Assembly: GCF_038007305.1 (NCBI RefSeq)
Contig: NZ_JBBOWV010000001.1
Location: 186,001 to 250,000 of the forward strand
From: Solibacillus sp. FSL W7-1436
GTDB taxonomy: Bacteria > Bacillota > Bacilli > Bacillales_A > Planococcaceae
Reading direction: 5' to 3'
Length of the DNA: 64,000 nucleotides
Shown: positions 56,391-64,000 of the stretch, piece by piece
Numbering within the stretch: the stretch's first letter is position 1
How the letters are laid out: every line of letters begins with the position of its first letter
Position numbers and translations under genes: made by a program
Notes under the pieces: model-generated
Told to the model about the DNA's origin: nothing
Database searches by the model: none
The model's input: only the letters and a program-made list of their open reading frames with translations

Positions 56391-57959
56391 ATGTTTAAAG
56401 ATTATAACATGAATCAAATTATATTACCGCTAGATTTAGAAGTAAAGTTACATAAAAATGATATTGCCTTTTCTATCCATCATTTGGTCGAAAGCATTCC
56501 GAACGAAGCTTTCGCTCCTTTTATTCACCATACTGGTTGTCCATCATATCATCCACGTATGATGCTAAAGCTGATTTTATGCGGTTACACACAATCCACT
56601 TTTTCAGGAAGAAAAATAGAGGATCTGACAAGAGACAGTATCCGTATGATGTGGCTTGCCCAAGGATATGAACCAAGTTATCGCACTATTAACCGTTTTC
56701 GTGTACATCCCAATATGAAGGAACTCATTCGCCAATGTTTTGTACAATTCCGCTGTCAGCTAGTTGAAGAAAAACTCATCGATCAAGAAGCGATTTTTAT
56801 CGATGGCACAAAGATTGAGGCAAATGCCAATAAGTTCACATTTGTTTGGAAAAAATCAGTGGAAAAACATCATACCAACCTCGTAGAAAAATCAAATAAA
56901 CTTTACGATGAGTTATTGGAACATCAAATTATTCCTGAAATCAAACGTGAAAGTGATGAGCAGTTATCGATAGAAGAGTTAACTCAAGTAGCACATCACC
57001 TAGAAGAAGTAGTCGACGACTATACAAGCAAAATAGAACATTCTGAAGATGTCATTGAGCGAAAAAGATTACGTAGCGAACGAAAAACACCGAAGCAAAT
57101 CCTCAAACAAGTACATGATTGGATCATAAGAAAGCAGAAATACCAAAAAGATTTTGAAGTGTTTGGCACACGTAACAGTTATTCAAAGACGGATCATGAA
57201 GCAACATTTATGCGGATGAAAGATGACTATATGCAAAACGGCCAATTGAAGCCAGGGTATAATGTACAAATCGCTACAGAAGGTCAATATACACTCGCGT
57301 ACGATGTATTTCCAAATCCAACAGACACGAAAACACTTATTCCATTTCTTAGTCAAATTGAAGAAAATTATTTCGAGTTACCAAAACATATTGTAGCGGA
57401 TGCCGGATACGGCAGTGAACAGAATTACCATGATATTCTTAACAAACGCAAACGAACTCCACTCATTACATTTAATCAATACTTGAACGAACAGAAGCGA
57501 AAATATAAAAATGATCCTTTTAAGACAAGTAATTGGGTGTATGAGAAAGAAAACGATGTCTACATTTGCCCAAATGAAAAGAGATTACGATTCCAATATA
57601 ACTCTGTTCGTACAGATAAATCGGGTTTCCAACGAGAATTTAAAATCTATGAATGTGAGGAATGTACAGGGTGTCCTTTCCGTACAAAATGTACAAAAGC
57701 TGCAGAAGGTAAAAATCGTAGACTCATGATTAATGAGAAATGGGAAAAACAAAAAGAAGAAGTAAGAGTGAAGCTTTCAGAAGAAAAAACGGCTGCCATT
57801 TATCGTCGACGTAAAATCGACGTGGAACCAGTTTTTGGATTCTTGAAGGCTAATTTGTGTTTCCGTCGATTTTCTGTTCGTGGAAAATCGAAAGTTACTA
57901 ACGAAATAGGTTTGGCATTAATGGCCACAAATTTAAGGAAGTATGCGGTAAGAGGATAA
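56391..57959 (+). CDS. IS1182-family transposase
   Basis: A 522-residue DDE transposase. The N-terminal DUF772-type domain (HPRMMLKLILCGYTQ, SGRKIEDLTRDSIRMMWL) is followed by the catalytic residues: Asp in IFIDGTKIEANAN, Asp in IVADAGYGSEQ, and Glu in IDVEPVFGFLKANLCFRRF. A Cys-rich zinc-like segment (YECEECTGCPFRTKC) sits before the last motif, as usual for IS1182. The frame is intact and the protein is full length, so it may be active. Confidence 0.96.
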   Translation: MFKDYNMNQIILPLDLEVKLHKNDIAFSIHHLVESIPNEAFAPFIHHTGCPSYHPRMMLKLILCGYTQSTFSGRKIEDLTRDSIRMMWLAQGYEPSYRTINRFRVHPNMKELIRQCFVQFRCQLVEEKLIDQEAIFIDGTKIEANANKFTFVWKKSVEKHHTNLVEKSNKLYDELLEHQIIPEIKRESDEQLSIEELTQVAHHLEEVVDDYTSKIEHSEDVIERKRLRSERKTPKQILKQVHDWIIRKQKYQKDFEVFGTRNSYSKTDHEATFMRMKDDYMQNGQLKPGYNVQIATEGQYTLAYDVFPNPTDTKTLIPFLSQIEENYFELPKHIVADAGYGSEQNYHDILNKRKRTPLITFNQYLNEQKRKYKNDPFKTSNWVYEKENDVYICPNEKRLRFQYNSVRTDKSGFQREFKIYECEECTGCPFRTKCTKAAEGKNRRLMINEKWEKQKEEVRVKLSEEKTAAIYRRRKIDVEPVFGFLKANLCFRRFSVRGKSKVTNEIGLALMATNLRKYAVRG

Positions 57960-57987
57960 CACCTCTTCCAATATTTTCTTTATAAAA

Positions 57988-58029
57988 CGCAAAAAAGAGA
58001 AATTGCATTGTGCAATTTCTCTTTTTGCG
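57988..58029 (+). terminator. Terminal hairpin of the IS1182 element
   Basis: CGCAAAAAAGAGAAATTGCA pairs with TGCAATTTCTCTTTTTGCG around a 3-base loop, 28 bases after the transposase stop. The pyrimidine-rich arm acts as terminator. Confidence 0.75.
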
Positions 58030-58227
58030 TAAACTGGAACTAATTCTGTCCCAACCCCTTCTTACGATTAGTCAAGTTTATTCTACAACTTTAGTAGCTA
58101 TTTTAGATTTGAGTGTAGGGGCATAGTTTCTCTCTTTATTTTACACGTATATTTTTATATGCCAAAAAGACCTAACGATTTTTATTTTTTTCGAGAGGTC
58201 TGTATGATATAGTGGAGTTACGTTTTA

Positions 58228-59451
58228 TTACGATTTCTGAGCTGGTAGTGCGGACTCATAATCGTAAAGGATGCCTCGTGTTAATAACTGAAATGTCACT
58301 TTCAGAAACTTATTAACACAGGCGATGATCGCAACCTTATGAGGCTTTCTCTGAGGTTGCGTTTTTAATTTATAATAGTAATCCGCAAAATGATTTGGTT
58401 TCTCTTTTAACATAAGCATCCCTTGCATCATGAAATATAAAATTTTCCGCAAATGTTTATTCCCACGCTTATTGATACGATCCCGATATTGTGTGTTCCC
58501 GGATTGATAGCGCATGATATCGATCCCTGCGTAGGCGTTTAATTGTTTTGCATTTCGGAAGCGGCGAATATCACCGATTTCACCAATCAAGCGACAAGCT
58601 GTTGATTCACCCACACCAGGGATGGAGCGTAATACAAGATATTCTTGACGTTCTTTTGATAGCTCCGTCATCTGTTGGACAAGCGCCTCTTTCTTTTCCT
58701 TCAGTTCTGCAATACGAGTTGCGTAATCCTTTACTTGATCACACCTTACATCTGTCGGCTTAATGGCCGGATAACTATTTTGAGCTGCTTCCATCAGTTC
58801 AACGGCTTTTTTCTCTGCACGAGTAAGGGAAAGGTTCTTTTTCGTATTCGCCTTCAACCGATTTTTTATGACGGTTTTTGAATGAGACAAAACAAAGGTA
58901 GGGTGTGGGTAAAGCTGTACGATATTTAAAAATAATGCGGAACTTGGCGTAATGAGTTTTTCAAGCTCTGGAAAACTCATCTGTAAAATCGCATGCATCC
59001 GACTCTTTAGTAAAATCATTTCCTCATCGATTTCATCATAATAGCGTGTAAGTGCACGCATCTGTTCATAATAATCATCTTGAACGTAAGTCGCTTCACG
59101 TTCCAATCTAAAATGCGTTTTGGCTAGTTCATGTGCGTCACTTACATCCGTTTTATGGCGTCGCATTTTCGCCATCTGTAAATTCGCTTCAAGTGGATTC
59201 ATCCGACTATATGTATAGCCATGATTTTTGAAAAACGCTTCTACTGATTTGGAATAGACGCCTGTTGCTTCAAATACAATTTCAGGAGCTTGTCCATCTA
59301 GTTTCTTCATTTCTTCGATACGCTCGTGTAATCGCTCAAAGTCAATTCGTGTGTGATTTAATTCGCCTTCAAACTCACATTTTCGATACCGATCATAAAT
59401 AACGACCGAACTTTTGCCTTTACTAACATCTAACGCAATGACATGTTTCAT
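58228..59451 (-). CDS. IS110-family transposase
   Basis: A 407-residue IS110 recombinase. The N-terminal DEDD/RuvC-like domain has ALDVSKGKSSVVIYD, IVFEATGVYSK and the acidic pair in KTDVSDAHELAK. The C-terminal Transposase_20 domain has SIPGVGESTACRLIGEIGDI and NAYAGI, followed by the serine-containing QSGNTQYRDRINKRGN. The frame is intact. IS110 enzymes act with a bridge RNA encoded in the element's non-coding end; a candidate lies upstream (59566-59677). The exact element ends cannot be fixed, as IS110 has no inverted repeats. Confidence 0.95.
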   Translation of the reverse strand: MKHVIALDVSKGKSSVVIYDRYRKCEFEGELNHTRIDFERLHERIEEMKKLDGQAPEIVFEATGVYSKSVEAFFKNHGYTYSRMNPLEANLQMAKMRRHKTDVSDAHELAKTHFRLEREATYVQDDYYEQMRALTRYYDEIDEEMILLKSRMHAILQMSFPELEKLITPSSALFLNIVQLYPHPTFVLSHSKTVIKNRLKANTKKNLSLTRAEKKAVELMEAAQNSYPAIKPTDVRCDQVKDYATRIAELKEKKEALVQQMTELSKERQEYLVLRSIPGVGESTACRLIGEIGDIRRFRNAKQLNAYAGIDIMRYQSGNTQYRDRINKRGNKHLRKILYFMMQGMLMLKEKPNHFADYYYKLKTQPQRKPHKVAIIACVNKFLKVTFQLLTRGILYDYESALPAQKS

Positions 59452-59565
59452 GATTTCATTCTCCTTTTTAGCCAGTCATAGAAGCCTTCACAATACCTTA
59501 TCGATTCCACTTTCTTATACACGATCTCTTTGGACCCAACATACTAAACTGATTCATATAAGGGC

Positions 59566-59677
59566 GTGAAGTTAGCCGGTTTTTTTAAACGGGCTCACAA
59601 ATGGTCCCAGGGGCTGGTCGGCTTTTCTTCACTTCTACTATAAAAAAATAGTAGCACAAACCATGGCCTTGGTTTGT
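59566..59677 (-). ncRNA. Candidate IS110 bridge RNA
   Basis: On the minus strand, upstream of the transposase, three structures follow one another: the hairpin ACAAACCA/TGGTTTGT (59677-59656), the hairpin CTACTAT/ATAGTAG (59654-59635), and a larger stem GTGAAG plus AGCCG closed by CGGCT plus CTTCAC (59632-59566) around an internal loop of about 40 bases. Position and shape (an opening hairpin, then stems with large internal loops) fit the bridge RNAs known for IS110-group elements. Loop targets were not assigned. Confidence 0.5.
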
Positions 59678-59712
59678 ACTACTAATGTTAGTATGTTTTT
59701 TTGCTGAACGTT

Positions 59713-59818
59713 AAAATTGATTTCCATTCCGGGACGCTTTCCGCGGGCGTGGCCTGAGCCTGTAGTCTCAGGCGTCACGCTATTCCCGCAGGAGTCGCCC
59801 TGCATTCCAATCAATTTT
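59713..59818. repeat. Interspersed imperfect palindrome, copy 3 (right of IS110)
   Basis: A 106-bp palindrome with ends AAAATTGATT/AATCAATTTT, arms GGGACGC.../...GTCGCCC and GCGGGCGTGGCCTGA/TCAGGCGTCACGC, and the central GAGCCTGTAGTCTC. It lies 53 bases from the right inverted end of the island (59872). Confidence 0.85.
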
Positions 59819-59897
59819 TCAAATATCCGTTTTTTAATAATGTCTTTCCTCTTATTTAACGGTTATTCTACTTATGTCCCAGCCTCCTTCACATTTT

Positions 59898-60971
59898 TTA
59901 ATCCACTTGACCGGATAATAGTTTAGCATATGGCGAGTCTGACGGGATAATAATCATCGTCTCATTGCCGATTGTTTTCTTGTATGATTCTAACGTTCTG
60001 AATAGACTGTAGAATTCCGGGTCTTTCGAGTAAGCGGCATTATAGATCTGTGCAGCCTGCGCCTCACCTTCAGCACGGATGACAGAGGCTTCTTTATTAG
60101 CTTTCGCAAGTGTTACCTGTACTTCCTGATCTGTTTTTGCCTCTTTACTGCGCTTTTCCGCATCCCCTTCAGAAAGATACTTTTGTGCAATCGATTGACG
60201 TTCCGAAACCATTCTTGTATAAACAGACTGCTCGTTTTCTTCCGGTAAATCTGTACGGCGAATACGTACATCAATTACTTCAATACCGAAATTGGCAGAA
60301 TCGATTAACTCATTGACACGTTGTGTTACACGGTCGTTAATATTCCCGCGTTTTGAGTCTTTTTCATTAATAATATCGCCGTATTCAGTCTGACCGAACT
60401 CTGTACGAAGTGCCGAATAAATGAACTCCTCCATACGACTTTCCGCATTCAGCAACTGCCCGGCATTTGAAATTAACGCCTTTGGATCCGTTACACGCCA
60501 AACCGTATAGTTATCAATAATAATTCGCTTTTTATCTTTTGTACTGATCTCTTCTTCTGTCATATCATGTGTCATTAAATTGCTTGGAAGAGTTGTCACA
60601 CTTTGAATGAACGGAATTTTCATATGAAGTCCCGGTTCACTTTCGTACTTCACTACTTCCCCGAACTGTCGGACGACTTTATATTCGTTTTCTTTTACAA
60701 TATACAGATTCGCAAATACGATAATCAATGCGGCAAATACAACCGTTAATGCAATCGCAGAAGATACCCATTGTTTTACATTTATCGGCTTTTTATCTTT
60801 CTTTAATGGCTTAGGTGCTTTTTTTGCATTTGAATCACCGTTATTTATCTGTTGATCAGGATCGTTTGCTTTTGGTACTTCCTTTACTTCTTTCGATCCT
60901 TTTTTGCTGCCGAACAGTTTTTTCACAAACTCATCTAAATCGCCGTCAAAATTATTTTTGTTGTTACTCAT
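59898..60971 (-). CDS. hflC: Protease modulator HflC (band 7 protein) with HflK-like N-terminal tail
   Basis: A 357-residue SPFH/band 7 protein. Residues 1-69 are cytoplasmic, basic and low-complexity, with an HflK_N-like DLDEFVKKLFG motif at about 11-21. One membrane helix follows (about 70-90), then the SPFH domain with the HflC pattern (VVRQFGEVVKYESEPGLHMKIPF, KRIIIDNYTVWRVTDP) and the ARG/EGDAEKRSKE-type coiled coil. HflK and HflC form a membrane cage around FtsH in E. coli. It overlaps hflK by 4 bases. The stop lies 11 bases from the right end of the insertion island, so the IS event landed just after the operon. Confidence 0.93.
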   Translation of the reverse strand: MSNNKNNFDGDLDEFVKKLFGSKKGSKEVKEVPKANDPDQQINNGDSNAKKAPKPLKKDKKPINVKQWVSSAIALTVVFAALIIVFANLYIVKENEYKVVRQFGEVVKYESEPGLHMKIPFIQSVTTLPSNLMTHDMTEEEISTKDKKRIIIDNYTVWRVTDPKALISNAGQLLNAESRMEEFIYSALRTEFGQTEYGDIINEKDSKRGNINDRVTQRVNELIDSANFGIEVIDVRIRRTDLPEENEQSVYTRMVSERQSIAQKYLSEGDAEKRSKEAKTDQEVQVTLAKANKEASVIRAEGEAQAAQIYNAAYSKDPEFYSLFRTLESYKKTIGNETMIIIPSDSPYAKLLSGQVD

Positions 60972-61942
60972 TCACTTTTGCTCCCTTCTTTTTTCTCTTC
61001 TGTAGAAGGAGGTGTCGTTTGCATTGGCTGAATTGGCAAGTACTTCATTGTACCGCTGCCGTCGTCATTCATAATATAAATTTGGGCATTCGGCAAAACT
61101 GCCTCCAATGTTTCAAGCACTAATCGTTGACGTGTAATATCCTTATTCAGGCGGTATTCATCATAAAGCTGGTTAAAGAGCGCTACTTCACCTGTCGCTT
61201 GCTCGATACGTGAAGCCTTTTCACCTTCCGCTCTTGAAAGAATCGCCGCTGCTTCACCGACCGCTTCACTTACACGCTGGTTTTCATACTTTTCCGCTTC
61301 GTTTATCTTTGTATTTTTTGTCTCCCGTGCATCGGTAACATCCGTAAATGCTGCACGTACTTCCTCATTCGGAACTTCTACATCCTGCAGCTTTACTCCT
61401 AAAACTCCAATTCCGATATCGTACTTATCGATTAACGATACGAGTAATTCACGTGTCTCCGCTTCAATATCCGCTTTACCATCCGTTAACGCCTCATCGA
61501 TTGTCGAGCTGCCAATAATTGAACGGATTGCACTGGATGTCGCATTATGTAAAATTGTTCGCGGCTCCTGTGAACTAAATAAATATTTTTTCGGCTCAAC
61601 AATACGCCATTGAACTACAAGATCTGTTAAAACAATATTTTCATCACCTGTAATCATTTTTGTTTCTTTATCGAATGCTTCCACCGTTCCGTCCGGGTTT
61701 TGCTTATAACCGAACTGTAAACTGTACGTTTCTTTAGATAAAATCTCTACAGACTGTATTGGCCATGGTAATTTAAAATGAAGTCCTGAATCTTGTATTG
61801 TTTCATCTGCTTGACCAAATGTAATCACTACTGCCTGTTCCGATTCATCTACTGTATACCAGGACGTCGTCACAACAATAATCGCTACGACAGCCATGAG
61901 AATAAGCGCTACCCACATTAAGGTTCTTTTTACACTCATCAT
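60968..61942 (-). CDS. hflK: Protease modulator HflK (band 7 protein)
   Basis: A 324-residue SPFH/band 7 protein with one N-terminal membrane helix (about residues 7-27) and the HflK pattern SWYTVDESEQAVVITFGQ, SGLHFKLPWPIQSV, MITGDENIVLTDLVVQWRI and YLFS. It then has the NEAEKYENQRVSEAVGEAAAI coiled-coil section and an acidic, Pro-rich tail. The long N-terminal Gly/DLDE extension usual for HflK is missing; a similar motif is on HflC instead. GGAGG precedes ATGATG. It starts the hflK-hflC pair between phoR and polA, a place where B. subtilis has no such genes. Confidence 0.93.
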   Translation of the reverse strand: MMSVKRTLMWVALILMAVVAIIVVTTSWYTVDESEQAVVITFGQADETIQDSGLHFKLPWPIQSVEILSKETYSLQFGYKQNPDGTVEAFDKETKMITGDENIVLTDLVVQWRIVEPKKYLFSSQEPRTILHNATSSAIRSIIGSSTIDEALTDGKADIEAETRELLVSLIDKYDIGIGVLGVKLQDVEVPNEEVRAAFTDVTDARETKNTKINEAEKYENQRVSEAVGEAAAILSRAEGEKASRIEQATGEVALFNQLYDEYRLNKDITRQRLVLETLEAVLPNAQIYIMNDDGSGTMKYLPIQPMQTTPPSTEEKKEGSKSE

Positions 61943-62042
61943 ATAAAGCCTCCTTACTTTTCAATTTCCTCTTATTCTACGGGTAATGAATTGTAAAAGT
62001 TTCATATTTTTTCAAAATGAGCATGCAAAAATTTCAAACACG

Positions 62043-62081
62043 AAAAAACTGCGCAGAAAGGCTTCTACTTTTTGCACAGTT
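62043..62081 (-). terminator. Terminator between phoR and hflK
   Basis: On the minus strand AACTGTGCA and TGCGCAGTT arms (one G-T pair) with a loop of about 17 bases are followed by TTTTC. It lies about 125 bases after phoR. Confidence 0.65.
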
Positions 62082-62206
62082 TCTTCATTATAATACTTTA
62101 ATCCATGCTAAGCGTTACCTTCTTTTAGAAACGGGGGTTTCTATTAAGAACTATAACACCGCAATATAAAGTTCAATTGAACGTTTTGTAAATATACTGT
62201 TAAATT

Positions 62207-63745
62207 TTAATCTTTCAACGGCAGAAGTACTTTAATGCTTGTCCCTTTTCCGACTTCGCTTTCTACCATAATTTTACCGTTATGCGCTTCAATCAAATGT
62301 TTCACTATGGACAAACCAAGACCTGTCCCGCCGGAATTTCGGCTTCGGGCCCGATCCACCCTGTAAAAGCGCTCAAAAATACGTGAAATCTCCGCTTTTT
62401 CGATACCGATTCCTTCGTCTTTCACTTCAAATATCCCGTATTGATCATTGGCACTAATACGAAGTGTAACGGTTGTTTCTTCTTTGGAATAGGCGATAGC
62501 ATTATTAATTAAATTCGTAAAAATTTGCATCAGACGATTTACATCACCTAAAATAACGGCATCCTGCTCTATCTCCACATCAAACTGCATATTTTTATTT
62601 TCCAGTTGTGCACTTGTCAAATCAACTACCCGGACTAAAATATCCTGCAGCTTTGTCGGCACCACATCAAGTGTAAAACCATGGCGCTCAATTTTGGATA
62701 GCTCAAGCAAATCATTGACTAGCACCTGAATCCGGTTGCTTTCATCATGTATGATTGTCAAAAAGGACAGCAGCATCTGCTCATCTTTAAACGCCCCGTC
62801 CAGAAGAGTCTCGGAAAATCCTTTAATCGATGTAATCGGTGTACGGAGTTCATGCGAAACATTTGCTACGAAATCTTTACGAATCTGTTCCAGCCGTACA
62901 AGTTCACTTATATCATGCATAACAATTACGACACCCAGCCAGCGTCCATGTTCACCAACAACCGGGGCACCGTATACTTGCTCATAATATTCTTCATTTG
63001 CGATTTCCATCTCAAGCTGCTGACGATATGGCAATTCCGTTAAAAACACATGATCGATAAACTTTTCAAGCTCCTTCGGCAATCCGAGCATCATGAAATT
63101 CTTGCCAATGAGCTTCTCTTTTGGCAGCTCAAACAATGTTTGGAATTTCCTGTTCACAATCGAAATATTGCCTTCACGGTCAATCATCATTAATGCACTG
63201 CCCATATTTTCAATTAACGTTTTCAGACGCTCTTCTTCAATTGCTCTTGTTTTCGTAATATCCTGTAAATTTCGTGCCAGAATATTAACCGAATTTCTTA
63301 ACTCCACAATCGTATTCGGTCCATTCGCAAAAGCACGTGCACGATAATTACCTTTTGAAAGCTCTCTGGCGGTTTTTGTAATATTGATAATAGGCGTAAT
63401 GAAATTGCTCACAACCCTGTACGCCATAAAACTCATAATAACTAGACCACCCAGCAATAAAGCGGCGATAATTAAATAGATTTTTTGTTTTGTACTTTGC
63501 AACCCTTCTGTATGTCGATTGATTTCGTACGTGCTTATAATGGCTTCTTTCTGGGTTTCAGTAAGTTCAATCTGCTCCTGAACGATTACTTGCTCCAATT
63601 GCTGCTCGGAATCCTTTGTCACTTCATGAACAAACTCATCTGCGAAAAATGGAAAAAGCTGCCCTATGAACAGCCCTAGAACAGCTAAACTTGACCCAAT
63701 TACTAAAATAAACGAATAAAACAAACGATTTTTCATTGCGTTCAT
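62207..63745 (-). CDS. phoR: Two-component sensor histidine kinase PhoR
   Basis: A 512-residue membrane kinase. Layout: helix 1 (about 8-30), an extracytoplasmic segment of about 58 residues, helix 2 (about 89-109), HAMP (about 110-162), a PAS domain (about 172-275), HisKA with the phosphorylated His298 in DFVANVSHELRTP, and HATPase with N (NLINNAIAYS), G1 (VKDEGIGI), F (RIFERFYRVDR) and G2 (SGGTGLGLSIVKHL). The external segment is shorter than the B. subtilis PhoR sensor region. The ATG overlaps the phoP stop by one base (TAATG). It senses phosphate limitation through wall-precursor status in bacilli. Confidence 0.95.
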   Translation of the reverse strand: MNAMKNRLFYSFILVIGSSLAVLGLFIGQLFPFFADEFVHEVTKDSEQQLEQVIVQEQIELTETQKEAIISTYEINRHTEGLQSTKQKIYLIIAALLLGGLVIMSFMAYRVVSNFITPIINITKTARELSKGNYRARAFANGPNTIVELRNSVNILARNLQDITKTRAIEEERLKTLIENMGSALMMIDREGNISIVNRKFQTLFELPKEKLIGKNFMMLGLPKELEKFIDHVFLTELPYRQQLEMEIANEEYYEQVYGAPVVGEHGRWLGVVIVMHDISELVRLEQIRKDFVANVSHELRTPITSIKGFSETLLDGAFKDEQMLLSFLTIIHDESNRIQVLVNDLLELSKIERHGFTLDVVPTKLQDILVRVVDLTSAQLENKNMQFDVEIEQDAVILGDVNRLMQIFTNLINNAIAYSKEETTVTLRISANDQYGIFEVKDEGIGIEKAEISRIFERFYRVDRARSRNSGGTGLGLSIVKHLIEAHNGKIMVESEVGKGTSIKVLLPLKD

Positions 63746-64000
63746 TATTTTTTTGGCTCCTCAAATTTATAACCTAAACCACGGATTGTTTTAATAAACA
63801 CTGGTTTACGACTATTTTCTTCGATTTTATCCCTCAGATGACTAATATGTACGTCTACGATTCGAGTGTCACCGGCAAAATCATAGTTCCATACAGCACT
63901 AAGCAGCTGATCACGCGTTAATACGCGGTTTTTATTTTCAAGTAAATAAACGAGTAATTCAAATTCTTTTGGCGTGAACTCCAAGGACTCTTCATCGATA
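63745..64000 (-). CDS. phoP: Response regulator PhoP, C-terminal part (runs off the window)
   Basis: The last 84 residues of an OmpR-family regulator are seen: the winged-helix DNA-binding domain with LEFTPKEFELLVYLLENKNRVLTR, VWNYDFAGDTRIVDVHISHLRDKIE and KTIRGLGYKFEEP in pieces. The receiver domain lies beyond the window. Coupling to phoR and the position before the polA cluster identify it as PhoP. Confidence 0.93.
   Translation of the reverse strand, partial: IDEESLEFTPKEFELLVYLLENKNRVLTRDQLLSAVWNYDFAGDTRIVDVHISHLRDKIEENSRKPVFIKTIRGLGYKFEEPKK

Larger units (their letters stand above)
56074..58058 (+). mobile_element. IS1182-family insertion sequence
   Basis: About 1985 bp with short inverted ends, GGGGGTGGGACAAAA on the left (56074-56088) and TTCTGTCCCAACCCC on the right (58044-58058), matching at 13 of 15 positions. 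Inside are a strong hairpin near the left end, palindrome copy 2, the transposase gene and a terminal hairpin. No clear target duplication was found by eye. Confidence 0.7.
56052..59886. mobile_element. Insertion island bounded by GAGGCYGGGACATAA inverted ends
   Basis: GAGGCCGGGACATAA (56052-56066) and TTATGTCCCAGCCTC (59872-59886) are inverted repeats matching at 14 of 15 positions. Between them lie an IS1182-family element, an IS110-family transposase and copies 2 and 3 of the interspersed palindrome. Directly inside the left end GGGACATAACCC (56058-56069) is followed by the similar GGGACAAAACCC (56080-56091). The likeliest reading is an older IS1182-type element or MITE into which other elements have inserted. 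The region splits the hflKC side from the polA side of the backbone. Confidence 0.55.

Overview
The window looks like a chromosomal segment of a low-GC, endospore-forming member of the Bacillales, most likely Planococcaceae of the Solibacillus/Lysinibacillus type. The reasons are sporulation and germination genes (sspI, a gerA-gerB-gerC operon), a menaquinol aa3 oxidase (qoxABCD), T-box and L20 leaders, and a gene backbone in the order known from Bacillus subtilis: phoP-phoR-polA-mutM-coaE-gapB-nrdR-dnaB-dnaI-thrS-infC-rpmI-rplT-ysdA-ysdB-ysdC-sspI-ysgA-pheS-pheT-rnhC-zapA-cvpA-polX-mutS2. The genus assignment is an inference; no rRNA is present.

Layout. 1-4.5 kb: mutS2 (cut by the window edge), polX, cvpA, zapA and rnhC. 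4.5-9.2 kb: a VOC protein, a DHA2 drug exporter divergent from its likely TetR regulator, and the DEAD-box helicase dbpA. 9.2-18.4 kb: a LysR regulator divergent from a CofE-like ligase, a glycine betaine ABC operon (opuAA-AB-AC) preceded by a GntR-RCK_C regulator of BusR type, an amino acid permease, an ECF S component and an isochorismatase-family hydrolase. 18.5-28.4 kb: pheS-pheT behind a Phe T-box, qoxABCD, an rRNA methyltransferase and sspI. 28.6-39 kb: argF, a CoxG-like protein, the germinant receptor operon, the M42 peptidase ysdC, a dUTPase, ysdB, an Ecs/YthPQ-type ABC pair and an AhpD-like protein. 39-45.5 kb: ysdA, the infC-rpmI-rplT operon with its L20 leader, two convergent manganese catalases, and thrS behind a Thr T-box. 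45.5-55.9 kb: primosome genes dnaI and dnaB, then nrdR, gapB, coaE, mutM, polA and a small membrane protein. 56-59.9 kb: an insertion island with an IS1182-family and an IS110-family element. 59.9-64 kb: hflC, hflK, phoR and the 3' end of phoP.

Most genes are housekeeping (replication, repair, translation, respiration). The most unusual items are: a DnaB helicase-loading protein about twice the usual size with five tandem copies of its C-terminal (DDBH2) module; two perfect AACAAC-N16-GTTGTT operators between the BusR-type regulator and opuA, which suggest c-di-AMP control of osmolyte uptake; a three-copy family of about 101-111 bp imperfect palindromes whose arms change together, one copy in the thrS 5' region and two in the insertion island; a nested inverted-repeat structure around the two IS elements; a candidate IS110 bridge RNA; and an HflK-like N-terminal motif carried by HflC instead of HflK. 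All functional statements rest on reading the sequence and on family knowledge; no searches were run.
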